64,000 bases of DNA, from NCBI GenBank assembly GCA_945639195.1, contig CALZEE010000002.1, positions 62,001 through 126,000 of the forward strand, written 5' to 3'. Positions 1-8,949 of the stretch are shown here, in pieces. Below the pieces are notes generated by a model. That model was not told where the DNA came from, searched no databases, and saw only the letters and a program-made list of their open reading frames with translations. Position 1 is the first letter of the stretch. Every line of letters begins with the position of its first letter. The DNA is from an uncultured Ignatzschineria sp. (GTDB lineage: Bacteria; Pseudomonadota; Gammaproteobacteria; Cardiobacteriales; Wohlfahrtiimonadaceae). The position numbers and the translations under genes were made by a program.

Positions 1-1
1 T

Positions 2-1588
2 AAAAATGGTGCCGTATTTACGGGGTTAGGGGAAGGCGCTGAGAATCTTGCTATCGCGATTGCCGGCGATAAAATATTACAAGTCGCATCTGATGCTGAT
101 ATTGCGAAGGTGATTCATGACGATACTGTCATCATTGATGCCAAGGGCAATACGGTAATGGCAGGCTTCCATGATGCGCATATGCATCTGATTCATGGGG
201 TATTGTTTGATGAATATGCTGTGCCATTGGGGGATATTAAATCCTTAGAGGCCGTACAAAAAGTTCTCGCAGAGAATAAAGCACTCTATTTAACGGGTGA
301 TTGGCTCATTGGAATGGGTTGGGATCATCTAGGTTGGGGGCATACGGAGTATCCTACGGCGGCAGATATTGATAAAGTGATCTCCGATCGCCCGGTTGTC
401 TTGATTCATGCCGAAGGGCATTATGTTTGGGTGAATAGTTTAGCCCTTAAAATGGCGGGCATTGATGCTTCAACACCCGCGCCGGATTATGGGGTAATTA
501 TTAAAGATGATGCCGGCAATCCGACTGGGATTTTAATTGAATCTGCCATTTCGTTAGTGGGAAGATATGCCTATCAGTTTTCTGAAGAGACAAAGACCGA
601 GATGGTCTTAAAGTTCCAAAAGCATGCACTGAGCTTAGGCGTTACGGCGGTCAATGAATTCTTCATGAGCCGGGCGCATGAGGATCTCTATGCTTATGAA
701 ACCTATAAAGCGCTAGATGAGGCAGGTCAGCTCGCGATGCGAATCCATGTTTGGCCTCCGATGAATGGGGACTTAACACAGGCTAAAGATCTTCGCGCAC
801 GATTCCAATCACCTCATTTAAAAGTGGGCGGTGTAAAGCAGTTCATTGATGGTGTTGTCACAGGACATACGGCATTGATGGTGGATGAATATAAAGATGC
901 CCCCGGCAATTTTGGTGAAACAGGTTATAGCTATGAGCAACTGGAGGAATGGGTCATTGAAGCGGATGCTGAAAAGTTCCAAATTCGCTTCCACTCTATT
1001 GGTGATGGTGCCGTAAGAATGGGCTTAGATCTTTTTGAGGCGGCGCAAAAACACAATGGCGTCAGGGATTCAAGACATTCGTTAGAGCATTTAGAAGTTG
1101 TGGATCCGCTTGATCTTCCTCGTTTAAAAGCGTTGGGTGTTCAGGCATCTATACAACCTGCACATATTGCCTTAATGCCAAAAGAGTCGCATATTGATCG
1201 CGTGATCGATAGTAAGCATGATTTTATCTACAATAGTAAAACCTTTATTGATCAAGATATTTTAGTGCCTTACGCCAGCGACTATCCTATTACTGAGCTC
1301 AACCCATTTTTAGGGGTTTATCACGCGGTGACAAGGCATGATTATCTGGGCGACGTTTGGAATGAAAAAGAACGCGTGTCTTTAGCAACAGCGCTTAAAG
1401 CCTATACGATTGAAGCGGCGAAAAGTACCTTTAGAGAAGCGGAATTAGGCACATTGGAAGCAGGGAAGTTTGCAGATATTGTGATCTTAGATAAAGATCT
1501 ATTTGCAAGCAGTGATGCCGAGCTTAAAACGGCAAAAACGTGGATGACACTCACAAGTGGTAAAGTGCGCTTTAATGCGTTGGATTAG
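2..1588 (+). CDS. Amidohydrolase family 3 (YtcJ-like), 5' end cut by the window
   Basis: Metal-dependent amidohydrolase of the YtcJ type, acting on an unidentified amide or imine substrate. The frame is open from base 2 with no start codon, and the part before the GTG at 110 already reads as the usual N-terminal beta-sandwich (ending in the typical 'DAKGNTVMAGFHDAHMHL' join at about 130-205). The true start therefore lies upstream of the window and the GTG is not the start. The HxH metal motif follows this join. A C-terminal segment with 'GTLEAGKFADIVILD' is the standard closing composite domain of the family. An intrinsic terminator follows at 1675. Substrate cannot be told from sequence. 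Confidence 0.85.
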   Translation, partial: KNGAVFTGLGEGAENLAIAIAGDKILQVASDADIAKVIHDDTVIIDAKGNTVMAGFHDAHMHLIHGVLFDEYAVPLGDIKSLEAVQKVLAENKALYLTGDWLIGMGWDHLGWGHTEYPTAADIDKVISDRPVVLIHAEGHYVWVNSLALKMAGIDASTPAPDYGVIIKDDAGNPTGILIESAISLVGRYAYQFSEETKTEMVLKFQKHALSLGVTAVNEFFMSRAHEDLYAYETYKALDEAGQLAMRIHVWPPMNGDLTQAKDLRARFQSPHLKVGGVKQFIDGVVTGHTALMVDEYKDAPGNFGETGYSYEQLEEWVIEADAEKFQIRFHSIGDGAVRMGLDLFEAAQKHNGVRDSRHSLEHLEVVDPLDLPRLKALGVQASIQPAHIALMPKESHIDRVIDSKHDFIYNSKTFIDQDILVPYASDYPITELNPFLGVYHAVTRHDYLGDVWNEKERVSLATALKAYTIEAAKSTFREAELGTLEAGKFADIVILDKDLFASSDAELKTAKTWMTLTSGKVRFNALD

Positions 1589-1674
1589 CCTGTCGTAATC
1601 GTGACTTCGAATCATATATCAGCCCCTATATAGCCGTCTATTATGAAATAAAATAGATATCGCACTATATATGC

Positions 1675-1726
1675 GTAAGCCCCCATCAAAAATGATAATA
1701 ATAGTTCTTTTGGGGGCTTACTTTTT
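1675..1726 (+). terminator. Intrinsic terminator after the amidohydrolase
   Basis: Perfect 11-bp inverted repeat (GTAAGCCCCCA at 1675-1685, TGGGGGCTTAC at 1711-1721) with a 25-nt loop, directly followed by five T. Confidence 0.85.
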
Positions 1727-1856
1727 AGTGGGAAATAATTTAGTCTGATCCTTGCAAATTAAACATTTTTTGGCAGCTTTTAGCGAGGATCATGATCGAT
1801 GAAAGTGGCGATTTTCAAAAAATATTATAAAAAGATATTAAAAGGATGAATGAGAT

Positions 1857-2315
1857 ATGAATCGTTTAACAAAAATTGCCAGCATTGCGGCATTAACGGC
1901 ATCGGTTGCTTTAATGCCGATCGCACAAGCAGGGCCTGTTGAAAATTTCTCTAATTGCTTAATTAGTAGCACCTCAGAAAAAGATCGTTTAGATCTTATT
2001 CGTTGGATTTATGGAGCAATGTCAGTGCATCCTGCTATTGAGGATATGAGTAATGTTTCTGCTGCTGCAAAAGAGGGCAATAATAAAAACCTCGCAAACG
2101 TATTTGAACGCTTAATGGTGAAAGATTGTAAGACAGAGTTTAGAGCCTTAGCACTTTCAGGAAATGCCGAAGAGGGGATTGAAGCCGCTTTCTCTTATTT
2201 GGGTGAAGTGGCAATGCTCGATTTAATGCAGAACAATGCAGTGCTTGAGAGCCTTGAAGCGTATACAGAGTATTTGGATGAAGCGACCTTTATGGAAGCA
2301 ATGATGACGCCTTAA
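1857..2315 (+). CDS. Small exported protein of unknown function
   Basis: I do not recognise a family. The 152-residue product has a clear Sec signal peptide (basic MNRLTK, hydrophobic core, cleavage expected after AQA at about residue 25), so the mature protein of about 127 residues should be periplasmic or secreted. It is mostly helical by composition, acidic, and has two cysteines (about residues 34 and 91) that could form a disulphide. The gene has its own AAAGGA ribosome-binding site and a terminator on each side (1675 and 2361), so it is a single-gene unit. No neighbour suggests a role. Confidence 0.75.
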   Translation: MNRLTKIASIAALTASVALMPIAQAGPVENFSNCLISSTSEKDRLDLIRWIYGAMSVHPAIEDMSNVSAAAKEGNNKNLANVFERLMVKDCKTEFRALALSGNAEEGIEAAFSYLGEVAMLDLMQNNAVLESLEAYTEYLDEATFMEAMMTP

Positions 2316-2360
2316 GCCGTGTGATGTTTATTTCATGAGGCCAATTAGATGACTGATAAT

Positions 2361-2397
2361 CCCCGTTGTTGTACAAAGTACTCCAACGGGGTTTTTT
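2361..2397 (+). terminator. Intrinsic terminator after the small exported protein
   Basis: CCCCGTTG (2361-2368) pairs with CAACGGGG (2384-2391), followed by six T. It separates this gene from the convergent phoR. Confidence 0.85.
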
Positions 2398-2428
2398 CGT
2401 GGAAAGCTTACGTATAGAATTTGTGCTT

Positions 2429-3718
2429 TTAGGGTCTTGGTAGCGCAAAAGAGAAGGTTGTGCCTTTATCAATAACACTTTTTATGACGAGCTCACTGCC
2501 GTGGTTATGAAGCGCATGTTTTACGATCGCAAGCCCAAGCCCACTCCCACCGGATTGATCCCTATTGCGGGAAGAATCGATGCGATAGAAACGCTCGGTA
2601 AGCTTGGGCAGATGTAAGGCCGAGATACCTTTACCTTGGTCACTGACTGAAACAAGAATCTGTTTTGGCGTAGCTTCTATCACCAGATGTACAGGTGTAT
2701 TGGCAGGATTGTGTTCAATCGCATTATAGAAGAGGTTGTTGAGTACCTGTTTCAGCTGATCGCTATCTCCAAAGCATTCAATATGAGGAGGAATATCAGC
2801 GGTGATAAATGCGTGGCTATCAGGATGATTGTGATGATAATCATGCACAAGACCTTGGGCAATTTCTGAGAGATTAAAGGCTGTAAAATGATCAGCTTTA
2901 GGGGCTGTTTCTAATCGAGTCAGTGTCATGAGTTGCTTAGCAAGCATTTGTAATCTGTCAATTTGTTCATCCATTCGCGCAAAGGCTTTACCTTCAAATC
3001 CATTTTTTTCGTGCGCCTCAAGATTTTCTTCGAGCATCTCAACATAACCTTTCAATACCGTTAAAGGTACACGAAGTTCATGATTAACGTTCGCAAAGAA
3101 CATTTGGCGTGTCCGTTCTGCCATCTCTCTATCCGTGACATCGCGAGCAATGATGAGGAGGTTGTTTTCAATATAAGGATAATAGAAGCGACACTCTAGC
3201 TCTCGATCTCCTCTTTTAAGGAGGAATGGCTTCTCATACGCCCCTTTTTTAAAATAGGCTAAAATTTCAGGTGTTCGAATGAGATGAAAAATAGATTGTT
3301 TCTCATCTTGTGGCCAACGCAGCTTCAGCAGGCGCTCAGCTTGGGGATTGCACCAATTTAGGCGGCCATCCTTATCACACAAAATTGTGGCATCGGGCAT
3401 TGCTTCAGCCCCTTTACGAAAGTAACGAATAAATTCTAACAATCGGTTTCGTTCTTTACGGCGCTCAAGACGCATACGTAATAAACCATGCAGGACGGGG
3501 AGCCAAGTTCCACGGCCTTCGGGCGGATAGAAGGAATGCTCAACCCAAATCCAGCGAGAGAGTCGATAAATTTGTCGATAGTGCCAAAAGAGCAGGAGGA
3601 GCGTAAAAAGAAATAGCCAAAGAAATAGATGACCCAAAAAGAAGGTGCAGAGCAGTGCCGGAATGAGAACAAAAAGGAGCTCGATAAAGAAATGCTTTAA
3701 TGAGAGATGACCTAACAT
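2429..3718 (-). CDS. phoR: Phosphate regulon sensor histidine kinase PhoR
   Basis: Membrane sensor kinase that phosphorylates PhoB when phosphate is scarce. The 429 residues hold two hydrophobic N-terminal segments (about 10-30 and 31-47) with almost no periplasmic loop, typical of PhoR. A PAS domain follows (about 100-200), then the HisKA box VNHELRVPLTVL with phospho-acceptor H213, the N box (NNLFYNAIEHNP), G1 (DQGKGI) and G2 (GGSGLGLAIVKHAL). The start has a good AGGAG ribosome-binding site. Oddly, phoR is separated from phoB by 228 bp rather than the usual few bases. The identification rests on domain order and on phoB next door. Confidence 0.93.
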   Translation of the reverse strand: MLGHLSLKHFFIELLFVLIPALLCTFFLGHLFLWLFLFTLLLLFWHYRQIYRLSRWIWVEHSFYPPEGRGTWLPVLHGLLRMRLERRKERNRLLEFIRYFRKGAEAMPDATILCDKDGRLNWCNPQAERLLKLRWPQDEKQSIFHLIRTPEILAYFKKGAYEKPFLLKRGDRELECRFYYPYIENNLLIIARDVTDREMAERTRQMFFANVNHELRVPLTVLKGYVEMLEENLEAHEKNGFEGKAFARMDEQIDRLQMLAKQLMTLTRLETAPKADHFTAFNLSEIAQGLVHDYHHNHPDSHAFITADIPPHIECFGDSDQLKQVLNNLFYNAIEHNPANTPVHLVIEATPKQILVSVSDQGKGISALHLPKLTERFYRIDSSRNRDQSGGSGLGLAIVKHALHNHGSELVIKSVIDKGTTFSFALPRP

Positions 3719-3946
3719 AGGGCGCTCCTAGTATCTTGTAATAACAGGCGACATTGACGCAATGTAATAACTCCTACTAACAATCTAATGGGGATGATTT
3801 TAACAGCGAATCATTGAGAAAATATTCAGTCTTCATTCTAACGCATTCAGTCGAAATATTAGGGAGAGATTAGCAGACGACTGATATGTATGATGTTGGT
3901 CTCTCTAAACACAGGGTAATACTGGTTTTTTGTTAAATAGGCGATA

Positions 3947-4645
3947 TTAAAGGGATTGTTTTGAAAAGCGGTAACCTTCGCCTCGTACGGTTTGCAACAT
4001 TTTTTGATGATCGCTGGGTTCTAATATTTTGCGAAGACGACCAATAGTGACATCTACGGTTCGCTCATCAACGTAGCTATCAATTCCCCAAACGTGATCA
4101 AGCAGTTTATCGCGGCTATAAACACGATCAATATGGGTCATGAAGAAGGCAAGCAGCCTAAATTCAATGGCACTTAAGCTGATAGGCTGATTATGAATGG
4201 TGATGCGTTGGGCGTCGAGATCAAGCTCAATGCCGGCAACTTTGATAATCTCATTCTCCTCTTCCACATACTCTTCAATACGGCGAAGCAGGGAGTTCAC
4301 CCGAGAGAGAAGCTCTTTCATGGCAAAAGGTTTGGGAAGGTAATCATCTGCGCCTGAATCAAGCCCTTCGAGGCGATCTTCAAGCTCGGCCTTTGCACTC
4401 AGCATAATTACAGGGATATGGCGCTCTTTACGGCTTGATTTTAGTTCTTTTAAGAGATCAATGCCGGACTTTTTCGGGAGCATCCAATCTAAAAGAATTA
4501 GATCAATTTTACTGTTTGCCGCAATAATCTCTTTAGCCTCAAGTCCATCATAGGCTTGAATAACCTCAAAGCCTTGACCGGTGAGAAACAGTTCAATCAT
4601 TTCAGAGATCGGAGTCTCATCTTCCACAATGAGTATTTTCTTCAT
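3947..4645 (-). CDS. phoB: Phosphate regulon response regulator PhoB
   Basis: OmpR/PhoB-class response regulator, 232 residues. The receiver domain (1-120) has the acidic pocket E8/D9/E10, phospho-acceptor D53 in LLDWMLP, S83 and K105. The C-terminal winged helix carries the PhoB-diagnostic stretch around FFMTHIDRVYSRDKLLDHVWG and ends in TVRGEGYRF. It binds Pho boxes and recruits sigma70 polymerase. One such box precedes this gene (4706-4723), so it should be autoregulated. Downstream is phoR. Confidence 0.95.
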   Translation of the reverse strand: MKKILIVEDETPISEMIELFLTGQGFEVIQAYDGLEAKEIIAANSKIDLILLDWMLPKKSGIDLLKELKSSRKERHIPVIMLSAKAELEDRLEGLDSGADDYLPKPFAMKELLSRVNSLLRRIEEYVEEENEIIKVAGIELDLDAQRITIHNQPISLSAIEFRLLAFFMTHIDRVYSRDKLLDHVWGIDSYVDERTVDVTIGRLRKILEPSDHQKMLQTVRGEGYRFSKQSL

Positions 4646-4689
4646 AGTGCTTATCTCATTATTCCTTAGAATATCTAAATTGAGTCATT

Positions 4690-4723
4690 AGTGTAGATGT
4701 CGATTATGACAATCTTGTAACAA
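4690..4723 (-). promoter_or_regulatory. Pho box and -10 of the phoB promoter
   Basis: On the minus strand, two 7-bp half-sites with the canonical 11-bp period (TTGTTAC, AAGA, TTGTCAT; 4723-4706) match the Pho box consensus CTGTCAT-N4-CTGTCAC. Exactly 10 bp further is TACACT (4695-4690) as -10. The layout is that of a PhoB-activated class II promoter, about 60 bp before phoB. Confidence 0.8.
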
Positions 4724-4743
4724 TTCTAAAGATGCCTAATAAT

Positions 4744-4777
4744 TTGTCACTTTCCTGTCATGAGGACAGCGTATCGT
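4744..4777 (+). promoter_or_regulatory. Second Pho box promoter, facing away from phoB
   Basis: On the plus strand TTGTCAC (4744-4750), TTTC, CTGTCAT (4755-4761) form a Pho box with correct spacing. TATCGT (4772-4777) sits exactly 10 bp downstream, the spacing of the -10 in PhoB-dependent promoters and in the phoB promoter opposite. It points into a region with no convincing gene. Confidence 0.7.
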
Positions 4778-4783
4778 GATCTG

Positions 4784-4988
4784 TTTCATTCAGCAATATT
4801 TTTTATACGCGCTATCATCGATGAACACAATGCCGGCATTTATGGCGGCATGAATATTACGGGAAGATCATGGTTGCGTTGTGAGACCTAAAGGGACTTC
4901 GGGGTTCTGGGCTCAGAGTTCTTAATAGTGATAGCAAGATTAAGAGAGAAATAGCAAGAAGGAGATCATAATGATCTCCTTCTTTTTT
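4784..4988 (+). ncRNA. Candidate PhoB-activated small RNA
   Basis: Predicted transcript of about 205 nt from the plus-strand Pho promoter to the T-run of the terminator at 4957-4988. No ORF of useful size lies inside; the only one starting with ATG (4821) codes about 10 residues and has no ribosome-binding site. The ends are predictions from promoter and terminator positions, not observed. I do not recognise an RNA family. Confidence 0.5.
4957..4988 (+). terminator. Strong plus-strand intrinsic terminator in the phoB-glmM gap
   Basis: Perfect 13-bp inverted repeat (4957-4969 with 4971-4983) followed by a T-run, strand-specific: the minus side lacks a T-run. Neither flanking gene is on the plus strand, so it implies a plus-strand transcript. 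Confidence 0.8.
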
Positions 4989-5073
4989 ATACTAGTTTTA
5001 AGCATAGTTTTATGCCTGTTTTAGATTGGCAAAAGCTTAATACATATCGGCTTCTTGGTCATGATGAAGTATG

Positions 5074-6393
5074 TTAAGCCGCTTCTGCACTAGCTCTGAT
5101 GATGTCCGCGAGTGCAATGGTATGCTTTTCGCAGGTATCAAAATCATGGCTCTCTACCATCACGCGCACAACAGGTTCTGTACCTGATGGACGAATCAGA
5201 ATACGTCCTTTGCCGGCAAGTGCTGTTTCGATCTCATCCATTGCTGTTTTGAGCGCAGGCGTATCCCACACAGTGTCTTTCGTAATACGTACGTTATGCA
5301 TGACTTGTACGGTTTTCGGAATCTCGTTTAAAATGGCGCCAAATGTCGCTCCAACGGTATTGAGCGTTTCTAATGTTTGAAGCGCAGCAATCATGCCATC
5401 CCCTGTTGAATGAGCATCTAGGCAAAGAATATGACCAGAGTTTTCGCCGCCAATGGTTAAGCCTTTTTCGTTAAGGAGTTCTAGAACATAACGATCTCCC
5501 ACTTTTGAGCGAAGGAGCTCGATGCCGCGCTCTTTTAGCGCTAATTCAAACCCAAGATTACTCATAATAGTGCCGACAACGGCTTTTTCTTTACGGGTGG
5601 TTGCAAGGAGATAGAGGATATCATCGCCATCAAATGGGCGGCCATTTTCATCAATAATCAACAATCTATCGCCATCACCATCAAATGCGATTCCGCAATC
5701 CGCTTTTTCCGCTTTGACACGTTCGATAATCGAGTTGGGTGCAGTAGAACCAACATTATCATTAATATTGCTGCCATTGGGCGCTGTGCCGACTTCGATC
5801 ACGGTAGCACCAAGGCGCTTAAAGAGTTTTGGCGCGACTTCATAAGTGGCACCATGTGCGCAATCGAGAACGATCTTTTTCCCCGATAGCGATAAATTTT
5901 TCACGCTATTAAAGCAGAAATCAATATATTCTTCTGCTGCGGTAGGAAGATGGGAGATCACCCCAATCGTACCATTCTCTAAGATCTCCATTGCCTCATC
6001 AATACCTTTCTCAATCGAAAGTTCTACAGCATCATCCAGCTTTTCGCCTTTGCCGTTAAAGAACTTAATCCCATTGTCATAAAAAGGATTGTGCGATGCA
6101 GAAACAACGATGCCGGCAACTAAACCATGCTTCATGGTTAAATGCGCAATGGCAGGGGTAGGGAGAACGCCAGCAAGAATGACATTCACGCCTGCATAAG
6201 TAAGACCTGCGGCAAGCGCCGCTTCAAACATATCGCCTGAAATACGGGTATCTTTCCCAATAAGTACGGTGGGATTAGGGCTTGAAGCAAGGGCTTTGCC
6301 TGCTGCGAAACCTAATTTAAGGGCAAATTCTGGGGTTAAGGGGAATGTTCCCACTTTGCCACGAATACCATCTGTACCGAAATATTTTCTCAT
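5074..6393 (-). CDS. glmM: Phosphoglucosamine mutase GlmM
   Basis: Converts glucosamine-6-phosphate to glucosamine-1-phosphate for UDP-GlcNAc, feeding peptidoglycan and LPS. At 439 residues it is normal length and starts with the family signature RKYFGTDGIRG. Active-site serine S100 lies in VSASHNPFYDNGIK, the Mg loop is DGDGDR (238-243), the sugar loop is GGENSGH, and the phosphate loop is RPSGTEP near the end. The start has an AAGGA ribosome-binding site. In enterobacteria it follows ftsH-folP; here it stands alone. Confidence 0.96.
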   Translation of the reverse strand: MRKYFGTDGIRGKVGTFPLTPEFALKLGFAAGKALASSPNPTVLIGKDTRISGDMFEAALAAGLTYAGVNVILAGVLPTPAIAHLTMKHGLVAGIVVSASHNPFYDNGIKFFNGKGEKLDDAVELSIEKGIDEAMEILENGTIGVISHLPTAAEEYIDFCFNSVKNLSLSGKKIVLDCAHGATYEVAPKLFKRLGATVIEVGTAPNGSNINDNVGSTAPNSIIERVKAEKADCGIAFDGDGDRLLIIDENGRPFDGDDILYLLATTRKEKAVVGTIMSNLGFELALKERGIELLRSKVGDRYVLELLNEKGLTIGGENSGHILCLDAHSTGDGMIAALQTLETLNTVGATFGAILNEIPKTVQVMHNVRITKDTVWDTPALKTAMDEIETALAGKGRILIRPSGTEPVVRVMVESHDFDTCEKHTIALADIIRASAEAA

Positions 6394-7012
6394 GTCTAAT
6401 CCTTGTGAGTAACAGGTTGATCATGAATGAGAGGATGAACCCACTCTCATAGAGATCTTAATGTTGCGCTATTGAGATAGATAGGCAACCTCTAATTAAA
6501 TTTGGTCAACCGTGAAAGTGTGCGGTGCTCGTGTAGAAGATTGCAATGAATCTACTTTCCGGTGATACGTTTTGCCTATTGCACCAAATAACCATGTAAT
6601 ATGCTCCGTATTTTACGGATGGTTTTAATGGATTGATGGCGATGCAACATGCTGACAAAACTTTATCTTATTTTTACGTGTTCGTATTCTACCCCCAGAG
6701 ACTGTGAAGAATCCAGTAAATGGCTCTTAAAAACGAAATAGCTGGCAATAAATCGATATTTATCAAGAATGCGCTATATTGGTGCCGGCAAATATTATGA
6801 TATAAACATGTCGAATATTTTCTTTCAGCAAGCACTATTTTGTAAAAAATGCCGGACAAAGGGTATTTTTTAGACAGATTGTGGGGCAGATAAGATGATT
6901 AATGCATGAAAGCTTGATTTAGAGAGCTCGCATTTAATAAATTAGGTCCTAACCTAACTTTTTATTTGGTATACTCATCCGATAACTATTGACAACATAT
7001 TCAGGAGCGAAG
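6394..7012. other. 619-bp spacer between glmM and the NDUFA9-like gene
   Basis: Divergent promoter region, AT-rich, with no ORF worth calling. It contains one TGCCGGCA octamer (6783) and a near copy (6850). Near its right end is the palindrome and promoter described separately. I see no tRNA or riboswitch. Confidence 0.6.
6942..6975 (+). promoter_or_regulatory. Extended -10 promoter with a palindromic operator
   Basis: A TTAGGT/ACCTAA inverted repeat with 4-bp spacer (6942-6957) overlaps the expected -35 position of an extended -10 element (TG at 6967-6968, TATACT at 6970-6975). The -35 itself is poor. This suggests a regulator binding here for the gene at 7013; which one is unknown. Confidence 0.5.
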
Positions 7013-7975
7013 ATGAATAGGAAAAAAGTGAGTATCTTTGGCGGAACGGGCTTTATCGGCTCTCTTTTAACCGCTGCATTATCCAAAAACGGTTACCGTG
7101 TAACGGTTTTCTCTAGAGACCGAAATGTACAAAATAATGCATCATGCTTACCATTTGTGGAGTATGTGAATGAATGTAAGCTTGAAGATGAAGCGCTCAT
7201 TCGTGAACATCTTGCTGGCTCTGACTATGTAATCAATATGATTGGAACATGGGATAATAACAAACGCCGTGCGACAAAAGCGCATGTGGCATATCCTAAA
7301 CGTATTTTTGAAATCGCAGATGAACTCGGCGTAAAGAAAATGATTCACTTTAGTGCATTAGGTGCAAAAGAGGGTCGTCCTGGAACCTTCCTTTCAACGA
7401 AAGGGGCAGGGGATAAGGTATTATTAGATCTCGCACAAAATCGTAAGATGAAGCTTTCAATTGTAGCGCCTTCATTGGTGGTTGGTTATGAAGATGCCTT
7501 CTCTTATCATGTTGCACGTTGGATTCGCACTATGAAAGTGATGCTCTTACCGATGGCAAACGCACAGCTTCAACCTGTATTTGTAAACGATATTACGAAT
7601 GCAGTCTTAAAATTGCTTGAAAATGATTATGATCAAACAGTCTTTGAGTTAGCGGGTAAAGAGCGTTATACCTTAAAAGAGATCGCGAAAAAAATTGCAG
7701 CAGAAATCACGCCGAAAAAACGGACAATTATTGGTTTCCCTAATTGGATCGCAAGCTTCTACGCACTCTTCCTTGGTTTCGTTCCGCGCTTCCCTTATAG
7801 CCGTAATCAGATCAAAACATCTAAAACGCCATCAATCACTGATCGCGATGATTTTGCATTGATGGGCATTACGCCGGCAAGCTATGAATCAGTGCGTCAA
7901 TATGAGATGCCGACGACAGTATTAGATAAATATTACTACGATCGCCTAAATGCGCGTCGCCCAGTAAAACCTTAA
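7013..7975 (+). CDS. NAD(P)-binding oxidoreductase, complex I NDUFA9-like family
   Basis: Atypical short-chain dehydrogenase/epimerase fold protein of 320 residues. The nucleotide loop GGTGFIG lies at the N-terminus, followed by the NMIGTW strand and a conserved KGAGDKVLLD segment typical of NDUFA9-like bacterial proteins. The exact reaction is unknown; relatives bind NADPH and some act with quinone or isoprenoid metabolism. I chose the ATG at 7013 because AGGAG lies at the right distance; a TTG start 24 bp upstream lacks one. Single-gene unit with its own regulated-looking promoter and a terminator at 8001. Confidence 0.8.
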   Translation: MNRKKVSIFGGTGFIGSLLTAALSKNGYRVTVFSRDRNVQNNASCLPFVEYVNECKLEDEALIREHLAGSDYVINMIGTWDNNKRRATKAHVAYPKRIFEIADELGVKKMIHFSALGAKEGRPGTFLSTKGAGDKVLLDLAQNRKMKLSIVAPSLVVGYEDAFSYHVARWIRTMKVMLLPMANAQLQPVFVNDITNAVLKLLENDYDQTVFELAGKERYTLKEIAKKIAAEITPKKRTIIGFPNWIASFYALFLGFVPRFPYSRNQIKTSKTPSITDRDDFALMGITPASYESVRQYEMPTTVLDKYYYDRLNARRPVKP

Positions 7976-8000
7976 GATACAGATCGTATTCCGATAACAG

Positions 8001-8054
8001 CGTCCTTTTAAGACATCATAAGTAATTATAGTGTGCTTAAAGGGACGTTTTTTT
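8001..8054 (+). terminator. Intrinsic terminator after the NDUFA9-like gene
   Basis: 12-bp stem with one wobble (8001-8012 with 8036-8047), then seven T. Confidence 0.8.
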
Positions 8055-8256
8055 GTGGAGATCTGACGTAAAACTGCGGATAATTGAGTAATAAGGGATG
8101 ATTTAAGGGGTGAGAAGGCCCTATTTTTGTCCGAATATTTCTACCGTATCCTTTTTTGGTATAAAATCGGGAGATAAAATTTCAATGATTGAGGCAGCCT
8201 TCCCATAAAGGTGTTGTGAGAAGCGCGCGCAATCTATTTATAATAAAAGGATAACT

Positions 8257-8712
8257 ATGTTAAATGTAGATTTTAAGATTTTAGATGGCCGCTTAGGCAC
8301 CGAATTCCCATTACCAAGCTACGCGACGGAAGGTTCTGCAGGTTTAGATCTTCGTGCGATGATTGATGCGGATGTGGTCATTAAAGCCGGTGAGAGTATG
8401 TTTGTAAAAACAGGCATGGCAATCTATCTTAAAGATCCACGTTATGCGGCAATGGTTTTACCACGTTCAGGTCTTGGCGTAAAACATGGGATTGTTTTAG
8501 GTAACCTCGTGGGGTTAATTGATGCCGATTATCAAGGCGAACTGATGGTTTGTCTTTGGAATCGTAGTCAGGAAGACTTCACACTGAAAGTGGGTGAGAG
8601 AATGGCGCAGATGATCATTGTACCAGTGATTCAAGCGACGTTTAATCAAGTAGAATCTTTCGAAGCGACAGAACGCGGTGAAGGTGGGTTTGGACATACT
8701 GGTCGTGGTTAA
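8257..8712 (+). CDS. dut: Deoxyuridine 5'-triphosphate nucleotidohydrolase (dUTPase)
   Basis: Hydrolyses dUTP to dUMP and pyrophosphate, keeping uracil out of DNA and supplying dUMP to thymidylate synthase. The 151-residue protein has all five trimeric dUTPase motifs in order: [39 protein letters not shown], and the C-terminal [12 protein letters not shown] that closes over the substrate. An AAAGGA ribosome-binding site precedes the ATG. In many gammaproteobacteria dut sits by coaBC; here it stands alone. Confidence 0.96.
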   Translation: MLNVDFKILDGRLGTEFPLPSYATEGSAGLDLRAMIDADVVIKAGESMFVKTGMAIYLKDPRYAAMVLPRSGLGVKHGIVLGNLVGLIDADYQGELMVCLWNRSQEDFTLKVGERMAQMIIVPVIQATFNQVESFEATERGEGGFGHTGRG

Positions 8713-8874
8713 TTGTTGAGCTAAATGCGTTTGTCCGCTGCTATTTAAGGCGATACCTTGAGTAATAACTCAGTAGCTAGATGGAAGACAATCTAGATTT
8801 AAAAGTACAAACGTATTGATGCATATCGAATATCGCGATAATCTTGAGAGAATACTCAAAAGATCATCATATAG

Positions 8875-8901
8875 AAAATCAGGCAACCACCTGATTTTTT
8901 T
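8875..8901 (+). terminator. Intrinsic terminator between dut and the MFS gene
   Basis: AAAATCAGG (8875-8883), six-base loop, CCTGATTTT, T-run to 8901. It abuts the first in-frame ATG of the next gene (8902), which argues against that ATG as start. Confidence 0.85.
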
Positions 8902-8949
8902 ATGGCTGTACTAAAAGGCAACAATCATAGAGAAGTGGGGAGAAGTTCG

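Noticed and set aside
4821-4853. Ten-residue ORF inside the candidate small RNA
   Set aside because: No ribosome-binding site and low-complexity peptide; partly made by the TGCCGGCA octamer.
4957-4983. Perfect inverted repeat as insertion-sequence end
   Set aside because: No transposase or target duplication near; T-run makes it a terminator.
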